The notes under the pieces: model-generated
The model's database searches: none
Told to the model about the DNA's origin: nothing
Seen by the model: the letters and a program-made list of their open reading frames with translations, nothing else
Part shown: in pieces, positions 1-9,921 of the stretch
Numbering within the stretch: the first letter of the stretch is position 1
How the letters are laid out: every line of letters starts with the position of its first letter
Source of the DNA: Phytophthora vignae f. sp. vignae
Taxonomy: Eukaryota; Oomycota; Peronosporomycetes; Peronosporales; Peronosporaceae
NCBI GenBank assembly: GCA_016169955.1
Contig: JABJUM010000016.1
Span: 682,001 to 746,000, forward strand
Direction: 5' to 3'
Length of the DNA stretch: 64,000 nt
Made by a program: the position numbers and the translations under genes

Positions 1-1
1 G

Positions 2-3000
2 TGTGAAACGCTGCCGCGCGGTTTCAAGGAAATCGCGACCAAGCAAATGGACGAGCCCGTCCATGTGGTTTGGCGGCTTGTTGAGAAGCAGTACGGCCTC
101 AGCAACGCGGCAGGCGTCGTCGGACTGGTGCAGCAGTTCCTGAGGATGGCGAACGCTGACTTCAAGAGCGTTGGTCAGCTCTTTCAAGACCTCAACAACG
201 TGCGCAGCCAGGTCAACGTGAATGCGCAAGAAGCGTTGCACACGCACATGGTCACGTCGAAGTTGATGCTGATCATGGTGCTCGGTGTGCTGCCAAGGCA
301 CATGTGGGGCTTCTCTGTCGAGTTCACGGAGGAGGGCTTCACGCTGGAGAAGGTGAGCGAGAAGCTTACCAACATCTTTGGCAACAAGACCAAGAGCGAA
401 ATCGCGGCGCTGGCTAGCAGCAAGGCGGTCAACCACGTCAAGTCAGCTCCAGCCAAGGCGGCTCCAGCCAATCCGAAGGGATCGGTGCTGGGCAAGCGAA
501 AGACCGCAGACGGTCCGATCCGCGACGACCACCACAACATCGGGTACATGAAGTGCCACTACTGTGCGGGCGTGCACAACGACAGGGATGGCATTGGCCC
601 ACACAAGATGCTCGACTGCCCCGCGCGTCGCGCAGACAGGGCTGCGGGTGTGTTTCGCCGCAATGTGTGGACGTACCCAAGCCGTAAGGCTCGCAAGGAA
701 GTGCACGAGCCTACGCCCAAGATGAAGGGTAATGGAAAGGGCAAGGCCAAGGCGAAGGAGCGTCGTGAAATCCCATTGGCCGAGTGCCTGGCCAAAGTCG
801 TGGCAGTAGACGCGTGCAACGCGCAACAAGATTCGCTGCCTGCGACTCCGGATGGGTACACGAGCCCGCCCCCAAGCAACTTTCAGCAGCCTGATACGCC
901 TGGAAAGGGCACTTCGCCGATGAACGACGAAGACGAGCCAATGGACAGCGTCGTCAATGCAGTGAAGACTGACGCTGCGGACGTGGCTCCAGCGGCCGCT
1001 AAGCAATCGGACGGCGACGTGGACATGGAAGAGCAGCCAAGCGAGGACAGCAATCAAGAGATTGCCGAGGCGACGAAGAGCTTCGCCGGCATGCTGACTG
1101 ACCTCGAGAAAAAGGTGCGAAATTTGTATCCATTTCTGTTAGACGATGATTCCTATCTAACCACAAATTCTTGGGTACTTGACTCAGGGTGCGAGCACGG
1201 ACTAACCAGCGAGGCAGCGCGGTTTGTGCAGAAGAAGCCCAACAACCAGTACATGTTTACATTCGCACAGGGCTCTAAGCACTCAAATACACATCTTGGC
1301 ACAATAAAGTTGTATTTGCATGGTCCACAAGGAATTAGACCTTTTCTGTTCGAGAATATTGCGTTAGTACCGGACGCTACCTCGAATATTCTGAGCGAGT
1401 TCTGGCTCAGGCGCGGTGGGTACCAGATATTTGGTTCCCTGACTGGCGAGTACAAATTTGTGTTCTTTGCCAATGAATTAGTGTTTGTTGCAAAAGCAAT
1501 TAACGGGGCATACTATATACAAAATAAAACACTGCAAGAGCGTCAATTGCTCTGCAACGCTGTAAAGCAGGAGCCCTGCAAGCCACTAGCTCACCTGGGC
1601 ACTAAAAGGTTAGAGCGCACACTGCAGGAGTGGCATGTTAAGCTGGGACACCTTAACAAGGAGGCATTAGTTGCAATGTTAAGCACAAAAGTGGTGGCTG
1701 GAATGCCAAAATTATCCGCGCCAGGTCTGAGAAAGATCCCATTCTTTTGCACAACATGTGCAGAGATGAAGAAGAGGAGAATGTCCTACCGGAAGGCAAA
1801 GGGCTCTAGAGATGAGAACCCAATCAGCACCATTCATATGGACACAAACGGCCCCATGAAGACCATAGGGGTGTATGGCAGCTGCGGGAAAATCAAATAC
1901 TTCCTGAGTATCATTGACGACAACACGCCGTGGCGCTGGACCTACGTCCTACGTAGTAAGAAGGAAGTGTTTGAGAAAGTAGAGGAGCTATTTTTGCAGC
2001 TTGAGCGTGAGGGAAAGTTCACGATTCGTCGGATCAGGTCCGACGGAGGCACTGAGTTTGTGAACGCAGCCTTTAAAAGCTTCTGCAAAGGCAAAGGCAT
2101 CGTATTCCAGACATCCAACGCCTACAGCCCCGAAGAAAACGGAGCTGCAGAGCGAGACCACCAGAGCAAACTGGATAGAGTTCGTTGCGCGTTGAAGGAC
2201 GCAGCTATGGAGCACAGGTGGTGGCCAGAGGCGCTCATGTACATGACTTATGTGCAGAATCGCACACCCATGGCACGTTTGGGAAACAAGACACCGTATG
2301 AGATGGTGTATGGAGAGCCACCCAACGTGAGCAAGCTACCTGTGTGGGGATGTGTGTGCTTTGCGCACGTTCCTGCCGCCCTAAGAAAGGACAAAAAGCT
2401 CTCTGCTCGCGCCGTGAAGTGCCGGTTCCTCGGGATGTCTGAGGAAACGAAGGGTTATAGACTCTGGGACATGTACAACAACAAGCACATCCTATCGCGT
2501 GATGTGCTGTTCGATACGACCAATGTAGCCACTATGGTCCAACGAGCTTTCGGGCAGACCGAAGAAGGCCTCACAATTGAATCTGCCGCGCGAGAGTCAC
2601 CCGCAGCAGAGGGAAACCAAACACCTGCCAACGAGTCTACGGCAGTAGTGGGAGCTGAACCACGAGCACAGGGGTCTACTGAGGCAGTGGGAGCTGAAGC
2701 AGCCACCGAAGCCAGTAGCCCAGCAGTGGGAGCTCAAAAGAAACGCCAACGTGCGGGACTCGTGGATACGCCGCAGAGGCGCGAACCTCGCCCACGTAGA
2801 GAGGCGAAGAAGCCGAAGAGATACGAGGACTATCAGTGCTTTCAGGCGATGTTAGACAAAAACATTGCGCAGGACATACTAGAGCACAAAGTGCCGACAC
2901 CACGGTCGCTCAAAGCAGCCTTGAGTGGACCTCATAGAGAGCAGTGGAAACAGGCTCTGGAACTTGAGTACGACTCCCTGATCGAGAATGGGACGTGGAG

Positions 3001-4480
3001 ACTCGTAAAACTGCCACCCGGACGTAAGGCTTTGCCCTGTCACTGGGTACTGGTAGTAAAGTATAACGCCGACGGGACTGTTGAGCGGTTCAAAGCACGC
3101 CTCGTAGCACAGGGCAACCACCAAGAGTTTGGGATAGACTGTGATGAGGTATACGCACCCGTGGCACGATTCGAGTCGCTGCGCTTAGTGCTGGCGATAG
3201 GGACGATATTGGACTGTCATATCCATCAGATGGATGTCCATACGGCGTTCTTGAACGGCACGATGGAAGGAGAGCAAAAGATCTACATGAGGCAACCTCA
3301 CGGTTTTGCAAAGCGAGGCCAAGAGCACTTGGTCTGTGAACTTCTGAAGAGCATCTATGGTCTAAAACAAGCCCCTCGCATCTGATATAAAGTCCTTCAT
3401 ACCTTTTTGACGTCGATGGGTTTTGCACGCTGCCACAAAGAGTTTTGCATCTACGTGCAAAAAGTGGGAGTAGATTGGATCATAGACGTGGTCTATGTCG
3501 ATGACCTGACGATCATGTCGCGAAACATGCGACTCATTGATAGGCTTAAAGCCGAGTTGTCAAAACGGTTCAAGATGAAGGACCTCGGCGACATCCACTA
3601 CATCCTCAAGATGGAAGTAACCCGCAACAGAAACCAGCGTGTGATGATGATCTCACAGCGCAAGTACATTGCAGAGCTGATTACGAAGTACAAACTTGTC
3701 GATAGCTCACCGGTGATGACACCCCAAGCGCTTGGTCTCGTACTCGAGCCAGAGACGAACATGAGCGCAGAGCAGATCGCTGCGCAGCCTTATGACTACA
3801 GAGGCATTGTTGGATCACTCCAATATTTGGTCCGTGGCACACGACCGGACATCTCCAACGCGGTTAGAGAATTGAGCAAATTTCTGTCTTGTTACAACCG
3901 CACGCACTGGGAAGCGGCTAGGCGAGTACTCAAATACTTGAAAGGGACGTCAACGTACGGTCTGTTTCTCGATGGAAAAACGAGGGACGTGACTTACGAA
4001 GTGTACACTGACGCGAGCTTCGCGTGTCAACCTAAAGAACGTAAATCCGTAACAGGGTACGTAATCCAAATGGCCGGAGCCAGTGTGTCATGGTGTAGTA
4101 GCAAGCAGGGAGGCGTGTCGCTCTCTACTGCTGAAGCTGAACTCATCGCACTAAGTGAGGGAGCTAAAGAAAGTGAGTGGTTGTGGCACTTGCTGGGAGA
4201 AATGGGATTTCCTCAAAAGGTACCAGTGCAGGTATGGTGTGACAGCAACGCTGCCATCAGCATTGTGAAAAATCCTGGAAATCACAAAGCAAACAAACAC
4301 ATTGAGATCCGCTACCTGTTTACGAGGGACCTGGTTGAACTAGGCCGCCTCAAGATAGCTTACTGCTCTACAACAGAGATGACTGCGGATATTCTCACAA
4401 AAGCTCTCCCCACAAAACAATTCCTAAAACTAAGAGAGAAGCTAGGAGTGCGGGATCTGAAACTTTACCCTAGTACTTAG
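2..4480 (+). pseudogene. copia gag-pol polyprotein with one in-frame TGA
   Basis: The frame is already open at position 2, upstream of the first ATG at 47, so the protein continues from outside the window. Counting from that ATG, visible parts are: a gag-like region (to about 160); a Cys/His cluster near 169-191 with unusual spacing C-X2-C-X12-H-X4-C; an aspartic protease motif DSG near 380; a GAG-pre-integrase HLNKEAL region near 540-580 followed by CTTC; and an integrase core with HMDTNG, RSDGGTEF and EENGAAERD. Reverse transcriptase spans about 990 onward and has VYVDD after the break. RNase H has YTDASFA and STAEAEL. A TGA at 3383-3385 interrupts the conserved block just after SIYGLKQAPR, where copia elements usually carry Trp. 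The frame then continues intact to TAG at 4478-4480. This copy is probably disabled unless the stop is read through. Confidence 0.93.
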
Positions 4481-4486
4481 TGGGAG

Positions 4487-4874
4487 TGTTGAATGTAGGC
4501 GCGCGGAGCGCGCCCTGCTCGCACAGTGGCAGCAGGTCTCGCCTGTCTGCCAGTCGAGTTGTTTTGCAACTGAAATGAAAACCCTCTCAAACATGTTAAT
4601 GTTTTGATTTAGCAAGTACGAGAGAAGTTCAGATCGCCAGATGCGGTCTGGATAGTACAGGCAGAGAGCTGCCTGCCAACCATACATAGTGCGATGACGA
4701 CACGAGGCCGAGGAGTGAGGAGTCGAGGACGCAGTCCGAAGACGAGCTCACTTCCTCTTTTGCCTCCAGGTACCGAGCACGGATCTAGAGTAGTAGGCAT
4801 AGGAATAGAGGATAACCAAAGGAGTAATACATTGTAGTGAGCTACCTACTCTGTTTAAACTGTTCATTTCAACA
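4487..4874 (+). repeat. 3' LTR of the copia element
   Basis: It starts TGTTGAA at 4487 and ends TTCAACA at 4874, giving a 7-bp terminal inverted repeat with the TG...CA ends expected of an LTR (388 bp). It begins 6 bp after the polyprotein stop. The boundary rests on these ends, because the 5' LTR is not available for comparison. Confidence 0.85.
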
Positions 4875-5100
4875 CAACCACTCCCGACTGGTTGCTGTGA
4901 AGCCACAATACGAACTTTACGACGCCATAGGAGTACACCTCTCTCGACTTCTTGCACACAACGTTGCCGCTTATCTCCTCGACTTCTTCGATGAGCTCTT
5001 CCATTCTGCTGGTGCCGCTGGAAGCGTCTGAGTGTCTGGCCACTAAGTACGGCCCAACACCGCTAAGTTCGTTTCCATTGACTGTCCAACAAATTCGTAC

Positions 5101-5478
5101 TACAGTATTCTGCGTCAATACCGGACGCCTGATTTTTATGGGGTATCTCGGGGTATAGAATGACCTGATAGGTACAGAAACGTGAATGTACTGAATTAGT
5201 TGGATGAACAGCTATCAACCATGACACAACCTTAGTTACCATGGGTGTTTGGAGCATAAAAAAATTGTGATCACAAACTCAGTCTGTATTCCTGTATGTA
5301 TGAATCATACGGCTTCTTCTTTCATGCTGAGCGGCATTTCAAAAAGCTAGACCTGCTGTCGGGACTGATCAAAATCAGTACCTTGACCCATCTCCGTCGA
5401 ACATCGTTTATGACAGTTCCATGCATTATATGGATATAATCGTTTTACACCCGTCCGGTATTGACGCAGAATACTGTA
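5101..5478. repeat. MITE-like element with 27-bp perfect inverted repeats
   Basis: Positions 5101-5127 (starting TACAGTATTCTGCG) and 5452-5478 are exact reverse complements. If the outer TA is a target duplication, the element is 5103-5476 with 25-bp terminal inverted repeats, like TA-inserting Tc1/mariner-type MITEs. No coding capacity is visible inside. Confidence 0.55.
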
Positions 5479-5732
5479 CATATGACTATGCAAGCAAAAA
5501 ACAGTAAACGAGATGGGCCTATTCGGAACGCCAATACATATAGACTTTTTTGCTAGCCTCCCTCGTGCATCAACGGCTACGGCAACGGCCCCCACTAGAA
5601 CTTTGCATTGGCTGGGATAGCTTGGTAGTTCCCATGACAACTTCACCTGCTATCAAGCGGAAGATACGCATCTCGATATCAAAGGTGCGAACTTCTATTT
5701 CCACGGGAAATGCTCAATTTTACAAGCTTGTC

Positions 5733-5893
5733 GCTACGTGTCGTGTTCTTCAGACAGTAATCCAGTCGATTTAGCGATGTCGCGGTAGTGGGCACTACCG
5801 CGCCATCGCCAAATCGACTGGATTACTGTAGTGGGCACTACCGCGCCATCGCCAAATCGACTGGATTACTGTCTGAAGAACACGACACGTAGC
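5733..5893. repeat. Large hairpin with a duplicated inner segment
   Basis: The outer 58 bp (5733-5790 and 5836-5893) are reverse complements with two mismatches. Between them lies a second copy of the inner segment (GTAGTGGGCACTACCGCG...), so the right arm is partly duplicated in tandem. The transcript would fold into a long stem. It may be a fold-back element; its family is not recognised. Confidence 0.6.
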
Positions 5894-5912
5894 TAGAGAT
5901 ACGGTAAGCAAC

Positions 5913-6097
5913 TGTTCCCTGTTGTTCCCTGTTTGACTTGAGCTCTAGTAGTAGAAATCTGAAGTGAGCATTGAAAAGGAGATCTAGCCTGCAGGACGCT
6001 TGGCTGGAGCGGCGTCCGTTTCTGTTCTAGGAGTTTCCTAACTGCTTCGCCTCCTAACTGCTCCGATGCTGCTGCAACTACCCGATGGCGGGTAACA
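5913..6097 (-). repeat. gypsy 3' LTR with 10-bp terminal duplication
   Basis: On the minus strand it runs from TGTTACCCGCC (6097) to GGGAACA. Compared with the 5' LTR it carries an extra TGTTCCCTGT at 5913-5922, a tandem copy of the LTR end, making it 185 bp instead of 175. A purine tract (AAGGGGGAAG read on the minus strand, 6098-6107) sits immediately upstream and is the likely polypurine tract for plus-strand priming. Confidence 0.9.
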
Positions 6098-6274
6098 CTT
6101 CCCCCTTCGACTAAAACCTGATTAACTCTGCAACACGATTCCGTGGGCCGCTGCCATTTCTTTGACGGCCGGGTCCTTAGCGTGCTCGACGGCAAAGCGT
6201 TTCACGACTGCCGGAACATCTTCCAGTAGATTCTGGGCAGGTTCCCACGAGTTCTCCAGGTCACTTAGCCCACG

Positions 6275-9145
6275 TCACTTGACGAGCAGCTGATGCACTT
6301 TGCTTTCAGTGTCGTATCGGGCTGCTAGCAGTGCTTCAACAACGTGACCCTCACTGTTATGAGCCACGTGAGCGAGCAAATCCTCTGTCACATTCAGAGA
6401 TGCATCTGCGTAGAACTTGAGCCTGCTTGCGTGTGCTTCCTTGGTCTCACCAGTCAGGAGATTTTCAATAGTGAACACCCAATTTGACGATGTATCCACC
6501 ACTCGGGCAGGTCCACACCATTTAACGCGTAACTTCGATCGTCTGTGGCTCCAGACGTCAGCATACAAAACGTAGTCGCCGATAGCAAATTGTGCCATCT
6601 TCGCACCATGCTTACGCGCTTTGGCTCGTCCTTTGCTGCGTGCTCCGTTGCTAGCAACTGCTATACGCTTGTGGAGGGCTTCTAACGCCGTGCACAGTTT
6701 CTCAAAGTTTGCTCCACGAATTGCTCGAAGCTCGTCTAAGCTCACTGCTTCTGTAGTGACTGGTGCCACTACTGGATCCAGAGGGTTCATGGCTGCAAGA
6801 CCCGTCATGGCAGTGACCGGTGCCACTCCCCCCAGCGAGGGGAACGGTGAATGGTTGAGCACAAGCTGGACGATCTTGATCACTTTGGGCCATTCTGCTT
6901 CTGGGAGCCGCCACTCAGAGAGCAATGCACGAGCGCAGCGCAGTACCTCCCGCATCACCACCTCGACTGTACCATTGGCCCACGGGCAGCGTGGGGTCGT
7001 GAAGTGGTGATGAGCGCCCAAAGCTCGTTGCAACGCGGAGATCACTGCATTTTTAAAGTGTGTGCCCTGATCGGACACCCATGCAGTACAGATACCAAAA
7101 GCGGCAAACCAATCCAAAAGAGAATCAAACGTGATGTCCGCTGTAGCCGCCACTGTAGGAATAAGCCACACGTAATGAGAGGCGTCATCTTTCACAACGA
7201 GGACATAAGACTCGCCCGAGGCTGCCTCGCCCATGGATAGGTAGTCCCAGTGCAGCAATTCGTTAGGTTTTTCAGCGTGCAAAGCCTCACCAAGAGGGCG
7301 AGGTATTGGAGGACCCCCGGACACGCTCGCGCAATGCAAACAGCGCGACACAAATCGTTTCACGTCGGATACCAGATCAGACCAGAAAAAAATCTTGGAG
7401 ATTGCCTTGACAGTCACCTCTGCTGTGCGGTGCCCTGCAACTCCAAAATGGCCAATAATGCAGATGCGAAGGTGCAATTCCGTGGCCTCCGCGGGCAACC
7501 AGATCCTGCCGCCGCTGTCACGAACAATGTTGTCGGGGGCCAGCTCTAGCCTATGAGGCGCGGAACTCTGACGTTGAACGTCTCGAATCTGCTCGAGTGT
7601 CGGCCACACAAAGTCATCATCTAATTGGGGCGAAGGTGGCAACGACACCAAACCGATTGCCGCGACAGTAGAAAATGTAGATCCCCAACGAGACAAAAGA
7701 TCTGCCCACACATTGTCGTCGCCCGCGATATCATGTATCTCGTAGTCGAGCGACATCAGGAGAAGTGACCAGCGATGTAATTTATCAGCGGTATACTTCG
7801 GCACCGAGGAAGACACAGTAGTTGGCGCAAAAATGTAGCGAAGGTTGCGATGATCTGTGAAAAGACTAAAACCATCAGGACGACGAACGAGATAGTCCGC
7901 TCTTTTGCAGGTTTCGACGATGGCATACGCCTCCTTCTCGACAATAGCCCAGCGTTTAGCTCCACCCGAAAACGTTCCACTGAGCATCATTAGTGGCTCG
8001 TGGTGTTGATCCACAAAGCCACGCTGGACATGATCGAGCGGCACTTGTGTGATGGCTGCACCCCAGTGTTCGTCGCTGGCATCTGCAAAAACACACAAGC
8101 GCTTCTCTGGGTCGGGATGCGCCAAAGTGAGCGCATTCTCCAAAGCATCTTTGCACTGCTGCAGTGCTGCCGCTTCCGCACTCGACCAGCCCACTTCAGC
8201 CAGCAAAACCCGGCGCACCATTGACTTTTTACGCCCACCAGCACTTGCATACACCTTCTCCATAAAAGTCGTAAGTGGGTGGATCAGCTTGTTGAAAGCC
8301 GGGAGCGACGAACGCATCCAATTGAGCGCGCAAATGAATTGCTGCAGCTCTTGACCGGTGGCCGGAGCTGGCAGCTGGCGCAAAGCGGAGATTCTGGCTG
8401 GGTCGTGACGGACACCGTCACCGGAGACGACACGGCCGCACCACAACGCCTCAGTCATGAAAAACTTGCACTTTTTGGGATTAAGTTTCAATCCCTTCTC
8501 CTCGCAAATAGTGAGTACCCTTCGGAGAATACGTAGCAGCTCCTCGGGTGATTCAGCATACCCCAACAGGTCATCTATCCAGATAAGAAGTCCATTGTTG
8601 TAGAGATCACCAAACATAGCTTGGACAGTAGATTGCACGTAGGCGACACTATTAGTACCGCCCATCAGCACACGTGTCGGGGTAATTACTCCATCCTCGG
8701 TCAGAATCGAGCAGATCTCTTGGCAGTCAACGGCCACCGCAAACTGCCAAAAGCCTTTGAAGAAATCTAACGAGAAATAAAACTTCATACCGCGCAGGCG
8801 GTCAAATTCCACTTCCAGGATCGGCATCGGCCACACCACCTGCACGACGCGCTTGTTCGGTTCACGGACGTCGACTGTCATCCGATGATCGTCGCCTTTA
8901 GGTACAATGTGAGGCGGCGAGCACCATTCGCTACTGGGATTTCTATAGCAGAGGCCGGCATCCAGCAGCATTTTGACGTGTCCGGCTAGAAATTTGCGAT
9001 GCGCTGCTGAATATCGGCGTGCTCGGCAACGCACTGGCGTCGCTCCTGGCTTCAACTTGATGCGCATTGGCGGCATATCAACTGGGGGATCAGCGCCGAG
9101 CGCCGTTCGAAAAACATTTAGCGTCTCTTCCAGCATATCGCGCAC
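6275..9145 (-). CDS. pol: gypsy pol: RT, RNase H, integrase, chromodomain-like tail
   Basis: The 956-codon frame listed begins at a GTG. The frame is open well upstream (at least to 9235), so it is expressed as part of a polyprotein, not from this codon. Reverse transcriptase occupies about residues 20-260, with FSLDFFKGFWQF and the catalytic block WIDDLLG in place of YxDD. An RNase H domain with CVFADASDEHWGAAI follows near 350. The integrase has an H-H-C-C finger (GHFGVAGH ... CLHC) near 570-605 and DDE residues in HWDYL, WVSDQGTHF and NGTVEVVMREV. The C-terminus enters a chromodomain-like segment, and the TGA at 6275-6277 falls where the chromodomain core normally has Trp. The same frame stays open another 50 codons, to TAA at 6122-6124. 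Confidence 0.93.
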   Translation of the reverse strand: MRDMLEETLNVFRTALGADPPVDMPPMRIKLKPGATPVRCRARRYSAAHRKFLAGHVKMLLDAGLCYRNPSSEWCSPPHIVPKGDDHRMTVDVREPNKRVVQVVWPMPILEVEFDRLRGMKFYFSLDFFKGFWQFAVAVDCQEICSILTEDGVITPTRVLMGGTNSVAYVQSTVQAMFGDLYNNGLLIWIDDLLGYAESPEELLRILRRVLTICEEKGLKLNPKKCKFFMTEALWCGRVVSGDGVRHDPARISALRQLPAPATGQELQQFICALNWMRSSLPAFNKLIHPLTTFMEKVYASAGGRKKSMVRRVLLAEVGWSSAEAAALQQCKDALENALTLAHPDPEKRLCVFADASDEHWGAAITQVPLDHVQRGFVDQHHEPLMMLSGTFSGGAKRWAIVEKEAYAIVETCKRADYLVRRPDGFSLFTDHRNLRYIFAPTTVSSSVPKYTADKLHRWSLLLMSLDYEIHDIAGDDNVWADLLSRWGSTFSTVAAIGLVSLPPSPQLDDDFVWPTLEQIRDVQRQSSAPHRLELAPDNIVRDSGGRIWLPAEATELHLRICIIGHFGVAGHRTAEVTVKAISKIFFWSDLVSDVKRFVSRCLHCASVSGGPPIPRPLGEALHAEKPNELLHWDYLSMGEAASGESYVLVVKDDASHYVWLIPTVAATADITFDSLLDWFAAFGICTAWVSDQGTHFKNAVISALQRALGAHHHFTTPRCPWANGTVEVVMREVLRCARALLSEWRLPEAEWPKVIKIVQLVLNHSPFPSLGGVAPVTAMTGLAAMNPLDPVVAPVTTEAVSLDELRAIRGANFEKLCTALEALHKRIAVASNGARSKGRAKARKHGAKMAQFAIGDYVLYADVWSHRRSKLRVKWCGPARVVDTSSNWVFTIENLLTGETKEAHASRLKFYADASLNVTEDLLAHVAHNSEGHVVEALLAARYDTESKVHQLLVK

Positions 9146-9189
9146 CTCGTCCAGGAATTCTGCAGACGCTCCTTTTGCTTTAGCGTCTT

Positions 9190-9921
9190 CTATTCCCCAG
9201 CGAGAGCCGCCATTGCTGCATCTACTGCCGCAGGATCACGAAGTGGAACTGGAAAACAGACATTATCTTCTGCCTCGCTCAGACCCAGCTCCTCCGGTGT
9301 TGGCTCTGCCCGCAGAACTCCGAGAGCACAAACACCCGCCTTCAGCTCCGGCATGCCAACGTCACTGAGATCATATTCAGACTGCACCGCTTGGGCCGAC
9401 TCCATGAGTTTGTGAGGGTCGTAACCCAGACGCTCCATGACTGCATCCGAAAGCAAAATATCGCCGACTCCATGCGGAAGAGGTACCGGAGACAGGAGAC
9501 AAACTACATTTCGTAGTACGAGCGGGCCACCTAAAGTATCAAACCGCAAGGTAAGGTTGGTTTCCTCCGTGATAGTGATCGGTGTTGCTCCCACACCTCG
9601 GATGACTTGGGGACTTGCTAACGTGCGTCTCGGTAGCCACACATGCTTAGACTGCAATTGCTCCACAAGACGGGGTGCTATCAGGCTCACCTCTGCGCCA
9701 CTGTCGGGCTTAGTGAAAGTATCCACACAATCCATCACACGACACGGTAGAATCCGCGATGCACTTGCTGTCGGCGCCTCTGCGCGTCTTGCCACACTGA
9801 CGGAACGGTTCTCCGGGCGAGCTTTCCTTCCAGTCTTCGACTCATACAGCTCCTTCGCCTCGTTGAAGCCCTTGATCAGCGGGCACTGGAACACCGAATG
9901 CGTTAAATCATTGCACTTAAA
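9190..9921 (-). CDS. gypsy aspartic protease region
   Basis: This is the in-frame continuation of gag after the TGA at 9922-9924. Its first codons complete a zinc-knuckle pattern: X2-C-X4-H-X4-C follows directly on the stop, so the stop sits at the first Cys position. A retropepsin active site (DSGAEVSLIAP) lies about 75 codons on, within a beta-rich segment with RGVGATPITI and DILLSDAVMERLG. It ends at TAG (9190-9192) in a frame offset by -1 from pol, so pol needs a frameshift or this copy has an indel. I see no canonical X-XXY-YYZ slippery site in phase at the junction. Confidence 0.85.
   Translation of the reverse strand, partial: FKCNDLTHSVFQCPLIKGFNEAKELYESKTGRKARPENRSVSVARRAEAPTASASRILPCRVMDCVDTFTKPDSGAEVSLIAPRLVEQLQSKHVWLPRRTLASPQVIRGVGATPITITEETNLTLRFDTLGGPLVLRNVVCLLSPVPLPHGVGDILLSDAVMERLGYDPHKLMESAQAVQSEYDLSDVGMPELKAGVCALGVLRAEPTPEELGLSEAEDNVCFPVPLRDPAAVDAAMAALAGE

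Larger units (their letters stand above)
1..4874 (+). mobile_element. Ty1/copia LTR retrotransposon, 3' portion
   Basis: The window opens inside the gag region, so the 5' LTR and leader lie upstream. Domain order is gag, protease, integrase, reverse transcriptase, RNase H, which is the Pseudoviridae order. A short purine run (4481-4486, TGGGAG) precedes a 3' LTR bounded by TGTTGAA and TTCAACA. The polyprotein has a single in-frame TGA. Age cannot be judged because the partner LTR is not visible. Confidence 0.95.
4875..5912. other. Inter-element spacer with small inverted repeats
   Basis: No convincing gene lies between the copia and gypsy elements. A minus-strand open stretch at 4864-5118 has a coding-like look (a VYSYGVVKFVLWLHSNQ segment faintly recalling the start of Crypton-type tyrosine recombinases) but runs into the LTR and has no supported start. 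I do not call it a gene. Two inverted-repeat structures are listed separately. Confidence 0.5.

Noticed and set aside
443..1057. 204-codon minus-strand ORF
   Set aside because: Antisense shadow of the copia gag region; no motif and GC-driven openness.
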